Assembly: GCA_016490735.1 (NCBI GenBank)
Contig: JAEMWC010000154.1
Span: 1,153,501 to 1,217,500, forward strand
Origin: Pachyseris speciosa
Taxonomy: Eukaryota; Cnidaria; Anthozoa; Scleractinia; Pachyseridae
Direction of reading: 5' to 3'
DNA: 64,000 nucleotides
This document shows positions 1-10,835 of this stretch, in pieces (positions within the stretch are counted from its first letter, which is position 1; every line of letters begins with the position of its first letter). Below the pieces are notes generated by a model. The model saw only the letters and a list, made by a program, of their open reading frames with translations. It had not been told where the DNA came from and ran no database searches. The position numbers and the translations under genes were made by a program.

Positions 1-1106
1 CGTTATGGCAAAATGAAATCTTTGTCACCATGATAAAAATGTCGGCGCAACACGTTCTGGTGACCTGTTAACGTAATGTAACAAATACAAACCTGATTCC
101 TATGTTATTATAACGCAATAATATTTGGAATCAGGGAGGATAAATAAACAGACAATCAGTAATTGACCAAACGTGATAAGTCTTCAAGACAGTCGTGGAA
201 GTAACGGAATGTTTTTGACGAAACAACTCTTTAAACCAGATTGAAAAAATTATAATTTCGAAACGTTTCAAGTTGAGCGATGTGAAATTACGGTCATCAA
301 GAAACAAGGTGTCACAGAATCCGTTTGAATGAAATAACACTAAACCACGTCAGAACGGAGGGCGAGATAGTTCCATGGATAACACCGACTTGGACAATAT
401 GAGATATGGTTGGTTGTTCTCCTCGGTGACTGTAAAGTTTCGTCACCCAATGACCGTTTAGCTAATTTATAGCACATTTGTCTTTATAGACTCGGCCAGA
501 GTTCTGTTATACTGTACAACAGTTGACTGAAGGCCTACCATTACTTAAGGCGTGTTTGACAACTCGTTTAGAAAGGTTATCATTAGCGAAGCCTCAGTGC
601 TTATTTTTGTTTTTAAAAGGCTATGATCAACAAACTGCTGTCCCGACTTCACTTTCAGCAGAGCAAACCCCTTGCAAATTGCTTTCAGTAACAAGAGTTG
701 AAGTTCAGTAAGCCGTTAAATTCGCAAAGGGTGTTTCAAAGAGGACCTCGGAAGCTGGTTTACTTCAAAGTCCCTGAACATTATACAGTATACAACCTTT
801 CACACAGTATACAACCTTTCTACCTTGAAACGTGTTGAAATCCTGTACATAAATTCGTATCTTCGGATTAAAATTGCTCGTAAGCGCAAATACTCGAGGC
901 GATAGAACATATTTTCAAAATCTTGCATGGTTAGCACAGTAGAGTAATATGTCGATTTCCGTTAATGCAAACCAGTTTGGCTTTAAAGAAGGCTAAATGA
1001 AGACTCACTACCTCGTAAGACCTAGACATAGTCGAACTGGAGTTCTCAACGAAAACTCTTTCTCTTAATTAAGACTTTCATATTCCCCTCAGTTTATTCC
1101 TACCAG
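1..1106. other. 5' flank of the CAP/SEA/minicollagen-domain gene, no exon recognised
   Basis: I see no convincing exon here. Short open frames exist, but none carries a signal peptide joined to a splice donor of the right phase. The first exon of the downstream gene, with start codon and probable signal peptide, must lie here undetected or upstream of the window. A short direct repeat (cacagtatacaacctttc-like, twice at about 785-825) is the only structure noticed. Confidence 0.4.
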
Positions 1107-4100
1107 AGTTCCTTCATACGAAACTGTCTGGATGCCCATAATGAAGTTCGAGTTCAACACGGAGTTCCACCTCTGAGCTGGTCATCGGAGATTGCAGTGA
1201 ACGCACAGAAATGGGCCAATCACCTTGCAGCAATAGACCAGCTTCAGCATGACTCCACGACGTCTGATGGAGAAAATTTGTTTTACATGTACGGAGGGGA
1301 TCCTGGGCAAGCATGTGAAAGAGCCGTTAAGAATTGGTACCAGGAAGTTAAAAATTACGACTTCAGGTCTCCGCATTTGGACGATAGTACCAGTAAGTGT
1401 TATTAATCTCCATGAACCCGTTGTTACTATGGAGTGAGCGAGTTGCGACAGCCAAAGTCTCAGGAGTACTTCCTCAGTAAGATAAAAAATTGTCTTAAGA
1501 GTTTAGGTTATAAAATTGTTTTGTGATAGATACTCAGCCTAAACACATTCGACGGTCTACTTATAGTTTGTTGTCTGCAGGAACCCATGACTGTCTAGCT
1601 TTATTACCGTGCGGTAAACATATTTGTGGCTACATCATAAATATGACATTGCTGACATTGAACTTGATCACACTGAGAACACTACCAAAATGTCCGGTTG
1701 CAAACTAATTTAAGTAACAACTAATCAATACTCTATTAGCTTAACAACAACTGCATATACATCATGCAACGTGATTTGTAGAAAATTAACACACAAAAAA
1801 CTACTCTTCACAGATCACTTCAGCCAATTAGTGTGGCGAAACTCTAAAGAGCTCGGCATTGGCACAGCTCAGAGCAAATCCGGGAACTTCTTTTTAGTAG
1901 CTCGTTACAGTCCTCCGGGAAACATCGACGGTCAGTTTAATGACAACGTCCCGGATGTTAAGGAAACTACTTCAGATGAAAGCAGTCAAGAGAGCAAGGA
2001 CAGCAGGCACCAATCAGCTAACGGTACCCCAGGTTACATCAATAATGCAGGTTTCAGTAACGTATTGCTTGAAAGTAATTTTAGAAGTAAAAACCAAAAC
2101 GCGTTTTCCTGTAGCTAGCAAGTTACACCTGTTTCTCCCAAAAATATTTTTTCCAGAAATTCGATTTGTCAAGTTTATTGTTGCTGTTGTTGTTGTTGTT
2201 GTTGTTTTGATTGGTCATAGTTAATCAATCATGGATTGGTGTAGTGACAAAGTTATCTTTACTTTTACGTCACTCAACTAAAAACCGTAAAACTCTGGAA
2301 GAAACTGTTGAGAAATTAGAGTTTATTCGATATGATCGGTTTCTTTTCAGCTTAACAGAAGCAGTTTGTGTATGGGTCGGATTATTGAAAAATAATTTTA
2401 AGACAATTCGGTACTAAAAAGGTACTAAAAACAGCCAAATCGTCGTTACAGTGTCCCTTGAACATCAGCGCTCATTGAAGCGATAATCCGAGCTAAAACA
2501 AATTACCTTGCGTACCGCGGAGCATGGCCTTATCAGGTTTTAAAAGACCCTTGCTTGTGTCTGGATGGAGTTTGAGCCAGCAAACACTCCACCACGTCTT
2601 TTAAGCATTGACCTGTTAACTGCAACATTAATAGCATTTCATATTTACTTTATAGCTCAGGAGGAGTCCTCGCCACCACAGGGCGGGAACGATCCGAACG
2701 TAATCTATTTCAAACAGATAAACGTTGACCCAAGTGCCAGTGAATCGGAGAACACGGCACAGTCACATCCTTACCCCCCTCAACAAACTGAAGCTCAGCC
2801 TGAGCTGAGTCCAAACATAGGGCTGGAGAGTGGATTGGAGCCTGATTCAACCTATTCGAATCCACGCCCCGAGACACAACAGCCAGAGGCGATACAACCA
2901 TCATCGTTGTATGCTGAAGGTAATGCAATAAACCAACAACCAAGTCGATTCCCGGAAGAATTCAGCACAGCTCCTAACGAAACCTCCAATGAAAGATCAA
3001 GCAACAAGGAAGATGAAGAGACAAATAAACAGTTAAGTCCTTCTGGGCTAGATGAGGGAAAGCACCACCCGGAGCTAATGTATGAGGGACCCGATCGCAT
3101 GCAATCGAGGCCGTTTTATCCAGACTCGGAGCTTGGAGACATGAATGCGAGGTTCAAGGAAACAAAAGCGAGGCTACAAGCACCACAGAGAGGTAGAGCA
3201 AAGGAAGAAAAGGATCCAACACTTGAGAAATTTGTGCAGCAATTGCAACCTATGAATAATGAGCCGAAGCATAAAAAGCTCCATGAACCAGCTGGGGGTC
3301 TTACGTACGTGCCACCAGTAGCTCCTAAACCCTTTGCTAAGAGGCCTGCACCAGCTCCAATAAAGTTGCCTCCAGCGTTAGCTCTCATCACTCCTAAGCG
3401 AGGTACCATCTATTGGTAGTTCATTTTGTTTATTTCTCTGTCTGTATTTAGCTGTCAAAACCACTGAAACGACTTCAAGAGACTTGTGGATTTACGGAAA
3501 TGTAAATAACCGTGCCACGGATGGTACGGGGTTTTCGTTGTGGGTATTTTTATTCTGCGCATCTAATAGAACTACACGTAATGCTCATCGAATAGAAATA
3601 GACGTAACGATTCGCTGATGGTAAGATGTGACATTTTTGACTTTATACAAATCAAAGTTAATTGTTTTATAGAAATGTAAATAACGGTGCCACGGACGGT
3701 ACAGGTTTTTCGCTGTGGCTTTTTTTTCTGCGCATCGAATACCACTACACGTAATGCGCATCGAATAGACAGCTCTGGGAAATTGCCACGGGAATTCGTT
3801 GACGTGGCGCTAGCTGTTCTCAAAGTTTCGTGGTTGCCACGACGATTTCGAGATAAAAATAGAAATAAATACACCATTTTGCTAATGATCAGTTCCTGGT
3901 GAATTGTGGGTAGATCCAGTCCTTTGTGGGGGAAAACGGCCATTTCAGGACCTAATTTGAAATTGTAATTTTGACCGTTTGCCCCCACAAAGGACCGGAT
4001 CTACCCACAATTCACCAGGGACTGATTATTAGCAAAATGGTGTTACCGGCCTCACTTCACTTTCTTTAGCTTAGCATAATGTATTTTGTTCAGGAAAGGA

Positions 4101-7100
4101 TTTCCGAGTCGCAATTCGCTTCAAGAATATGACCTACTCAAGCGGGATGCAGGTCCCAGGAAGTTTGGCATTTGAAGAAGTGAAACGGAACATTACAAGC
4201 GCGGTAAGTAAGGCGACCTACGTTAGCGAATGAAATAACGATAACAAGAAAACGATCAAATCCGAAAGTCGAAAACAGAACTAAATACGATTAAATTTTT
4301 CAAATTTGCTCGCCCTACTGACGGCAATTCTCAGGCATTGCTATTTTAAAGTTCATTTTACACACAAAATTAGTCTACTGATATCACACTTCCTTACGCA
4401 GAATGTCCTCGACAATATATTCATTCAACACGGGATATTAGATTTTACAGCAATATGATTGGTTCCCAGCCTAAAGTGTATGACGCAATATGTCTCCCTC
4501 ATAAGGCATTATTTGGAAAGCCTGCGTTTTCAAAAGAGTAAGGAAAAATGGTGGGGTTTTTCTTGCCTTTCCTCGCCTTACTTACCTTATTTGGGATAAC
4601 TGGAATTTCACGAGTTGCGAATATAATGTTTTAAAAATATAATCCCTTGCTCGTAGTTTCAAACTGCCCGGCATGGGTTCAACGACCCCTTCATATACTA
4701 CACCACTTTGCGTAAACTAATCCCTTACTATGTGTATGAACTTCCAATTCGTTCGTAGATTATCAATCTGTTTGACGACGATGATGAATTTGAGGAAGTT
4801 CAACTCATATCTCTCAGGTAAGCTGTAAGACTTAGTCGCTTCACCCAGAGTATCATTCACCCATGAAAAATAACGCATAATCCAAAAATCATCCCTAAAT
4901 TTTACTTGGCATTGTAATTTCGTTTCACCGATATTGGAAGATGTGCATTATGTCGATGCAATTGGCCACCTGAAACAAATAGCACGTTTTTGCTTCTTTC
5001 AATTTTGGTAAATGATTAAAAAAAAGTAAGCTGTTATTAGCTGGATAAACTTAGATGAAAATTGCGACAACGACAAACGTGGCAGTGAGCCGACGGTTGC
5101 ACAGCCGTTCTTCGAAACGCACGTTATCGCAGCTGCAGTTTAAGAAATGAACCTTTCATTCACATTACAGAAACGGCAGTGACGTCATTGCCACATTAGG
5201 CCTGCTGTTTACGAAGGACGCCCCAGGTCACCTTAATCGGCTTTCACTGGCGCTCCTAAAAGGAAAACTCGGAGACATACGTGTGGCACCCAAATACGAC
5301 TCTGCTGGTGAGAATAAACAAACGTGCTGGCTTGTAATGTTATCTTAACTGGGCTAAGGGGAGTAAGATTCAAGAAGTAATCGAGGGAGTAGCTCGCAAG
5401 TGGTCGAGCTGGTAGACTTGAATTGTGAAATACTAGGTTAAAATCAGGCACCGGTAAATTGTAACAGTGGGACTCACGGCAAGTTTCTAAAGAGCAAAAA
5501 GAAAAACAACAACAAACAAAGAGAGACAGACAGATAGAGCAGACAGGCAGACAAAAAAACAAACAAACCAAATACTATTTAATTGTACTTGATTAACGGC
5601 GCACAAGAAAGGAGTACAATTATTTCAATGTAATAGGTGTAACTGCATCCCCACATGGCCACCATACAATATGGTGGGCGGAAACAATTGGAATAAAACA
5701 AGGAACAACCATCCAATAATCAAAATATACAATTAATCTGTACCAGAAATAATGAATAAGTGCGGTGCAGTAGAATAGAAAAAATGCACAAAATCACCCA
5801 ACAGCCGGGAAAACGGTACTCAAACGTCATTACAGAAAAATTCAAGTTCCTTTTGGCGCGTGAGAAAAATGATTAATGTATTTTTCTTTTCAGTCGCTCT
5901 TCCGGCAGGTTACCTTAAACCCAACCGGCTTGCACAACCACAAGGCCGCGGAGTGTGCGCACAGCCCTGCTCAAGACCAAACTCATGCTTCTCATCAGGC
6001 TGCACTGCATCTTGCTGTGCATTCCATCCTCGCCCTCATCCTCCGGCCCCCGCCGCGCTTCCGTCGTGCCCTGGGACATGCGACGACAGCTGTTTTCCAG
6101 ATTGCGATGACGACTGCTGTTCTGACATCATGCAGACTCCTTATACTGCGGGCGCGGTGGCTCCGGCTCCTGCACCACCCAGCATAACGTGCCCAGGAGC
6201 ATGTCACTTCTCGTGTTATCCCCAGTGTTCCCCACAATGCTGCTCGTCGTATTATGTGCCTAATCTTTGTCACGCCTCGTGCCCAGCTTACTGCGCGCCC
6301 AGCTGCGATAACGCCTGTTGCGCTGCTCGAAAATCACTGGTGAATAGGTAAGCAAACCACATAGATAGAAGTATAAGAAAGCCCTCCGCTATAATCCCCC
6401 TTTCTAGTAAATCGAATGCAGCCCTAATCCCCCCCCCCCACCCCCCAAAAAAGAACAAAATTAGCAAAAACGTGCTAAATTAGACCAGAAACCACATTAT
6501 GGACAACGACGTTGAACAGTTGTGACAACTAAGAGAAACTTCTCCATCAAGGTTGGCTCGCAGACGTGTGTTACCAGTATCAGGCAGTACGGACAGTACA
6601 CCAACTGTGTTGTTCTTTCTATGGAACTACTCTTGTAAATTTAGAATTGAGTTACCAATAACACGCCCAAAATCCGCCAGGTCGTCATACATGTTTTGTT
6701 TCCTCCAGAGTGGCTCTTTCACCTTATCCCTGCATCCCTGGCCGCTGCAAAAAAAGGTTCTTTGCAAACTAACCCAATCATATCCCAAAACAACCTGCTT
6801 TCATCTTTAGCCTCCCTTGATAACAATGACAGGCTTATTTCTCATTGTCTTTCAGCCTTTCTAAGCAATATAGCCGCTACAGAAGTGCCCAGAGAGCCCT
6901 GGCGCGACAGATCTACTTAAAAAAACGTCTCAGATTGCAACCATTTAGACGTGTCCACTCAGTCAGGCCGGTTCGCCCCGTGCGTCCAAAACAAAGGTCC
7001 TTTTACCCAAGAAGAACTCGAGTAAGACCAGAGAACCTGGGACTAGATGAATATGACCACAGCATCAATGAGTGGGCGAAGAAAGGCGAAGTGACCAAAC

Positions 7101-7159
7101 ACAGGCGTCAATCTAAGCACGGCTCCGGGGAAAGGTTTTCGAGCTGGGACTCTCAATAG
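1107..7159 (+). CDS. Secreted-type CAP/SCP + SEA-like + minicollagen cysteine-rich domain protein (NOWA-like), 5' partial
   Basis: Phase-consistent exons: 1107-1392, 1814-2050 (or 2023), 2656-3402, 4094-4203, 4759-4817, 5171-5307, 5894-6347, 6856-7159, giving about 777 visible residues. Residues 1-175 are a CAP/SCP domain with AHNEVR, LSWSSE, GENLFY, HFSQLVW and a YSPPGNIDG signature; it lacks the usual cysteines, as in GAPR-1-like members. About 250 Pro/Ser/Glu/Gln-rich residues follow, ending in dibasic PKR. Exons 4094-5307 encode about 100 residues resembling a SEA domain (FRVAIRFKNMTYS..., then NGSDVIATLGLLF). Exon 5894-6347 has four cysteine clusters, three with exact C-x3-C-x3-C-x3-C-x3-CC spacing, separated by Pro/Ala-rich linkers. 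The tail is strongly basic and ends in SSWDSQ. Hydra NOWA is known to combine an SCP domain with repeated minicollagen domains, so I infer a nematocyst-wall or extracellular-matrix role. The start exon is missing. AATAAA signals lie near 7566 and 7597. Confidence 0.75.
3497..3772. repeat. Tandem direct repeat, two diverged copies of about 100 bp
   Basis: Positions 3497-3600 and 3672-3772 share the order 'gaaatgtaaataac-gtgccacgga-ggtac-gg', then 'tttttctgcgcatc-aata', then 'actacacgtaatg-c-catcgaatag'. They lie in the intron between the Pro/Ser/Glu-rich and SEA exons. No coding potential was recognised. Confidence 0.7.
3872..4042. repeat. Short inverted-repeat (foldback/MITE-like) element
   Basis: The arms 3872-3932 and 3978-4042 are near-perfect reverse complements: 'caccattttgctaatgatca' on the left answers 'attagcaaaatggtg' on the right, and both contain the 'attcaccagg' and 'tgtgggtagatcc' blocks. 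The loop is about 45 bp. It is intronic, and no target duplication is clear. Confidence 0.75.
5956..6321 (+). other. Four minicollagen-type cysteine-rich domains
   Basis: The clusters are encoded at 5956-6018, 6067-6120, 6190-6243 and 6268-6321. The last three fit C-x3-C-x3-C-x3-C-x3-CC exactly, for example CPGTCDDSCFPDCDDDCC. The first is irregular (wider second and third gaps). Proline- and alanine-rich spacers separate them. In minicollagens and NOWA this module forms intramolecular disulfides that are reshuffled into intermolecular ones when the nematocyst wall hardens. That function is family knowledge; here only the spacing is seen. Confidence 0.8.
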
Positions 7160-7755
7160 AACAATTCAAGCCCTGTATTCCAGAAACAGATCCTCTGTTC
7201 TATCTGGAAGTGAAAAGCGTTGTCGGGAGTCAGTAATTTATTAATATACTGTTGTGTGTTTAGTTGATCACAAAGTTTCTAGTATCGTGCTTTCAAGCTA
7301 AATAGAAGCCTTATAGTTCATTCCAACTTGACCATTTTCTCTTCCGCAGAAGCTCGAAGAGAGTTCTGTGGGAGGAGGTGATTTCGCTCAGCCGGGAGAT
7401 CTTGAACTATAAGACAACTCTAGGCACTACCAAAATATGCCCATCAAATTATTTCGCAGATGCTACTCCTTTCAACAAAATGCCACCAAAGTCTACTTGC
7501 AATATAAGTGAAATATTTGATAGCGATAAAATTGGCATGGTATAAATAAGAATGCTGGTTCACGTTTGTAATAAACAATAATTCCTTACTAGAGGTCTCA
7601 ATAAACGATCGAATTTTCAGTACTTGTCTCTTTTCTAAGAACTCTTGTTTTGATTGCCTTTACCCTTATTACATCTCCTGAATGAGAAACTGATATCAGA
7701 GCTTATTATTCAACACATTGTGACAACGTCCAAATTTGGTCATAGCGCGCTCACC

Positions 7756-7990
7756 GACCGGTTAGCTCAGTGGTAGAGCACCGGACTACCCTGCGGGAGG
7801 TCGCGGGTTCAAACTCCGGCCGGACCAACACTCAGGGTCTTAAAATAATTGAGGAGAAAGTGCTGCTTTCGTAATGACATCTACAAACGGTTAGACTTTC
7901 TAGTCTTCTCGGATAAGGACGATAAACTGTAGGCCCCGTCTCACAACTCTTCATAATGCTCCGATTCTGTGGGACGTAACAAAACTCTGG
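7756..7990 (+). mobile_element. tRNA-derived SINE (family A), 3'-truncated
   Basis: The first 72 bp look like a tRNA, with A-box-like TTAGCTCAGTGG and B-box-like GGTTCAAACTC. The acceptor ends GACCGGT/GCCGGAC pair except for one A-A mismatch. The downstream body (aacactcagggtctt, then gttagactttctagtcttctcgg, then aggccccgtctcacaactcttcata) is shared with the copy at 22300, so this is a SINE, not a tRNA gene. Confidence 0.8.
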
Positions 7991-8159
7991 CAGTGACCAC
8001 CGGAAGTGTCTGTCTTAATTTGATATTGACATTACGGGGACACTCATAACTCAACTTCATTAATTATAAACTGCGTTATAAGCAGTATGGCAAAGTCCCC
8101 CGGCCAGTGTTTTAATGCGCATTTGAATATTGCATAGAAAATGCGCAATAGAAATGTGA

Positions 8160-8370
8160 TATGTTATGGTTATGATTATGATTATGATTATGATGAGGCT
8201 ATAAATCACTGCACATGCAGGAAATAATACAGAACATCGGGCCACTGCCTGTGGCCTGGGTGCCCTGTATCGTCTGATCATACCACGACCATCAAGCCTG
8301 TCCTTAAGTGTCCAGCACTTTTCTTATGATTTTCCCTGTTATTATTATTATTATTACTATTATTATTTTC

Positions 8371-8443
<73 letters not shown>

Positions 8444-8584
8444 GGCTATAAATCACTGCTCATGCAGGAAATAATACAGAACATCGGGCCACTGCCTGTG
8501 TCCTGGGATGCCCTGTACCATCTGATCATACCATGACCTTCAAGCCTGTCCTTAAGTGTCCAGCACTTTTCTTATGATTTTCCC

Positions 8585-8615
<31 letters not shown>

Positions 8616-8635
8616 TAATTATTATTATTTTCAAA
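8160..8635. repeat. (TTA)n/(TTATGA)n microsatellites with a duplicated 150-bp unit
   Basis: A TTATGA-type run (about 8166-8195), a long (TTA)n run (about 8340-8442) and another (8588-8632) alternate with two near-identical units, 8196-8345 and 8441-8590. Both units begin 'ggctataaatcactgc-catgcagg' and end 'cttatgattttccctgttatt'. The unit was probably duplicated by slippage or unequal exchange within the satellite. Confidence 0.85.
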
Positions 8636-8826
8636 AAGTATCATGCATGAACACTTTTTAATATGAAGTGCAGAATTTGAAAGCGTTTATCGAATTTTAT
8701 CCGAAACCTTTCTGTATTCGTTTTCGACGAATAATTGCATTATTATTATGAATTGAAATGATTTTAATTCGAATTAATTGTAGATAGAGAAGTCAGATCG
8801 TGGCGGATTGGCGTGAAGTCTTTCAC

Positions 8827-9298
8827 TTAAAGTGCCTATGAAGCGAAATTTGTTTCTTGCTAATTTTAAAGTTTACCCCAAAAAACGCAAGAATCTCAAA
8901 ATTTGAGGTGCTTGTGATTAAAATTGTTGATTTTACGAGCGTTTGAAGTTGGGCTATTTTGCCTTTAAAAATGGTCAGGGGTCTGGGTCGTGTTTGTTCG
9001 CGAAATTCTATGATGTGACGTCATTTTGGGTACAAAAATGTGTTTGCGCTTATGAATTATAGTGAAATAGTTGGAATACTTGTCCCCAAAATTACGTCAA
9101 AATTACATCACAGCTATTGTCACGTGTCTTTTTGGCCGCGCGATTCAAATGCCATTTTTGAGGGCAAAATAGCCCAATTTCAAACGCTTGTATAATCGCC
9201 GATTTTAATCAAGAGCACCTCAAATTTTGGAATGTTGAGTTTTATGGATTAAACTTTAAAATTAGCGAGAAACAAATTTCGCTTCATAGGCACTTTAA
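8827..9298. mobile_element. TTAA-ended inverted-repeat element (piggyBac-like MITE), copy 1
   Basis: The ends are TTAAAGTGCCTATGAAGCG and CGCTTCATAGGCACTTTAA. The arms extend more than 120 bp, through 'aaattttgaggtgct' and 'gcgtttgaa-ttgggctatttt'. A second copy in the same orientation lies at 27633-28091. TTAA at both ends fits piggyBac-type insertion, but the palindrome also makes TTAA part of the repeat, so the superfamily is an inference. There is no open reading frame. Confidence 0.75.
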
Positions 9299-10835
9299 AT
9301 TGTTAATAAGAAAGTAAGAAACACCTATTTAATGTAAAATTATTGCTCTTATTTGAGTTTGTTTTTTAGCAGAATGTATTTTTGTAAATATTGTTTCTAA
9401 ATGAGTAAAAATTATTATTAAAAAATCATTATCATTATTATTATCATTATTATGCGTCGTGCGTACTCAACAGATATCCCGCGATATACGCTAAATATCA
9501 GGCGATACTCATTTCGCAGGATAATTGTTAATTATAAAGCAAGTTGATTACCTGTAAACAGAGTCCGGAAAAATAATGCCACGTAATTCGAGCCCAAAAC
9601 CGCTACAATGCTTTTGTAAATGCTTCAACTTTCAAGGACACGTAACAACACTGTCGAGTTTAATATGTCGGTAAAATATGTACAGTGGATACGCATGAGG
9701 AAGACGATAGTACCGGTTAATTCTGATAATTTATGAGTAAGAATATATTGTATAGCTGAAGTGATTTCACATAACCCGTCAAATAGGCAGTCATAACATT
9801 AGGCACCACACTATTTAACTCGGAAAATGACTATGCCATTTCCGAGTTGTAGGCGTGATCCTTCGCTCCTTCGATTCCTGTGAAACACTTCGTGAATCCG
9901 CTGATCAGTGCATAACGCTTGGCAAATATTTTGCGTATGTAAGAAACTAAAATCTGTACAACCAAAATTACTATCATAAAAACGGCCAAATGAAACAGCA
10001 AATTTCATTAAAATGCTACAAAAGACTAACCCAAGATAAACAGAAAAGGAGAAACTTGTTTTGATAATTTTGTCTGGGATAAACGGAACAAATAGGACTG
10101 GGCTATTTGTTTTGAAAAGCGCTGTTACACGTAAATTTGACCCAACAACGTCTTTTAAAATCACGCGTGAAATGTCGCGCAAGTGTCCCGCTTCTCTTTT
10201 GGAGCGTTAAGTAACGTTTCCTAACAAAGGAATCAAAGCAATGTACCACCGAGTGATTATAATTCATTTTCCGAGCTCGGTGGCTCATAACCACTTTGAA
10301 TACTCAGCGTCTACACTTAATTTTTTTTCCCACGGCTCCTTAAAAACCGCTGCAAGAACTTGTATCCAGTGCCCAGTCGAACAACTAGATGGTCAACTAG
10401 TTTTTTGGTACTATTAACAAGCTAACAGACATATTGGGGTTAAAGAAACCCAACAAATAATGGTTCAGTTTTCAGTGAAATTACTGTAAAGGTTTTCTGC
10501 AATTATCAGGGTTCGAATTACCGGATAGAAATGGATTGAAACCTGGAAAAAAAGAGCCTTCTTCCTAACGGTTTTCCTTGTTTTCTTGCAAAAACAAGAC
10601 AAGTAACTGATAATGGTTGTTTCTCACTTTGAAAAAAATCACGTGATATATTCCTCTTGGTGTTCTACGATAAAATGCGCTTAGTTTTAATTTCAAAACA
10701 GCAATTTCCCAAAAATGCTAAACGACCTGATAAGGAGGTACAAAGAGCGTTGACTGAGACAACACGGAACTCAATTCAAGTAAAAACGTTTGTTAAACTT
10801 TAATACATTTTCTAACTTGGGAATTTTATAACTGT

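Larger units (their letters stand above)
7160..10835. other. Intergenic region between the CAP/SEA gene and EIF2B5: repeats only
   Basis: No gene is recognised. It holds a tRNA-derived SINE (7756-7990), an AT-rich trinucleotide satellite with a duplicated flank (8160-8635), a TTAA-flanked inverted-repeat element (8827-9298) and otherwise unassigned AT-rich sequence. A motif 'gatatacgctaaatatcaggcgata' near 9482-9510 recurs in altered form near 59100-59230 inside PATL1. An ATTAAA on the minus strand near 10800 could be the EIF2B5 polyadenylation signal. Confidence 0.6.

Noticed and set aside
5894..6347. Cysteine-rich toxin domain (ShK-like or venom CAP-associated)
   Set aside because: ShK spacing is different; the repeated C-x3-C-x3-C-x3-C-x3-CC spacing with Pro-rich spacers is that of minicollagen modules.
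7756..7828. tRNA gene
   Set aside because: The acceptor stem has an A-A mismatch, and the sequence continues into a body shared with 22300; it is a SINE head.
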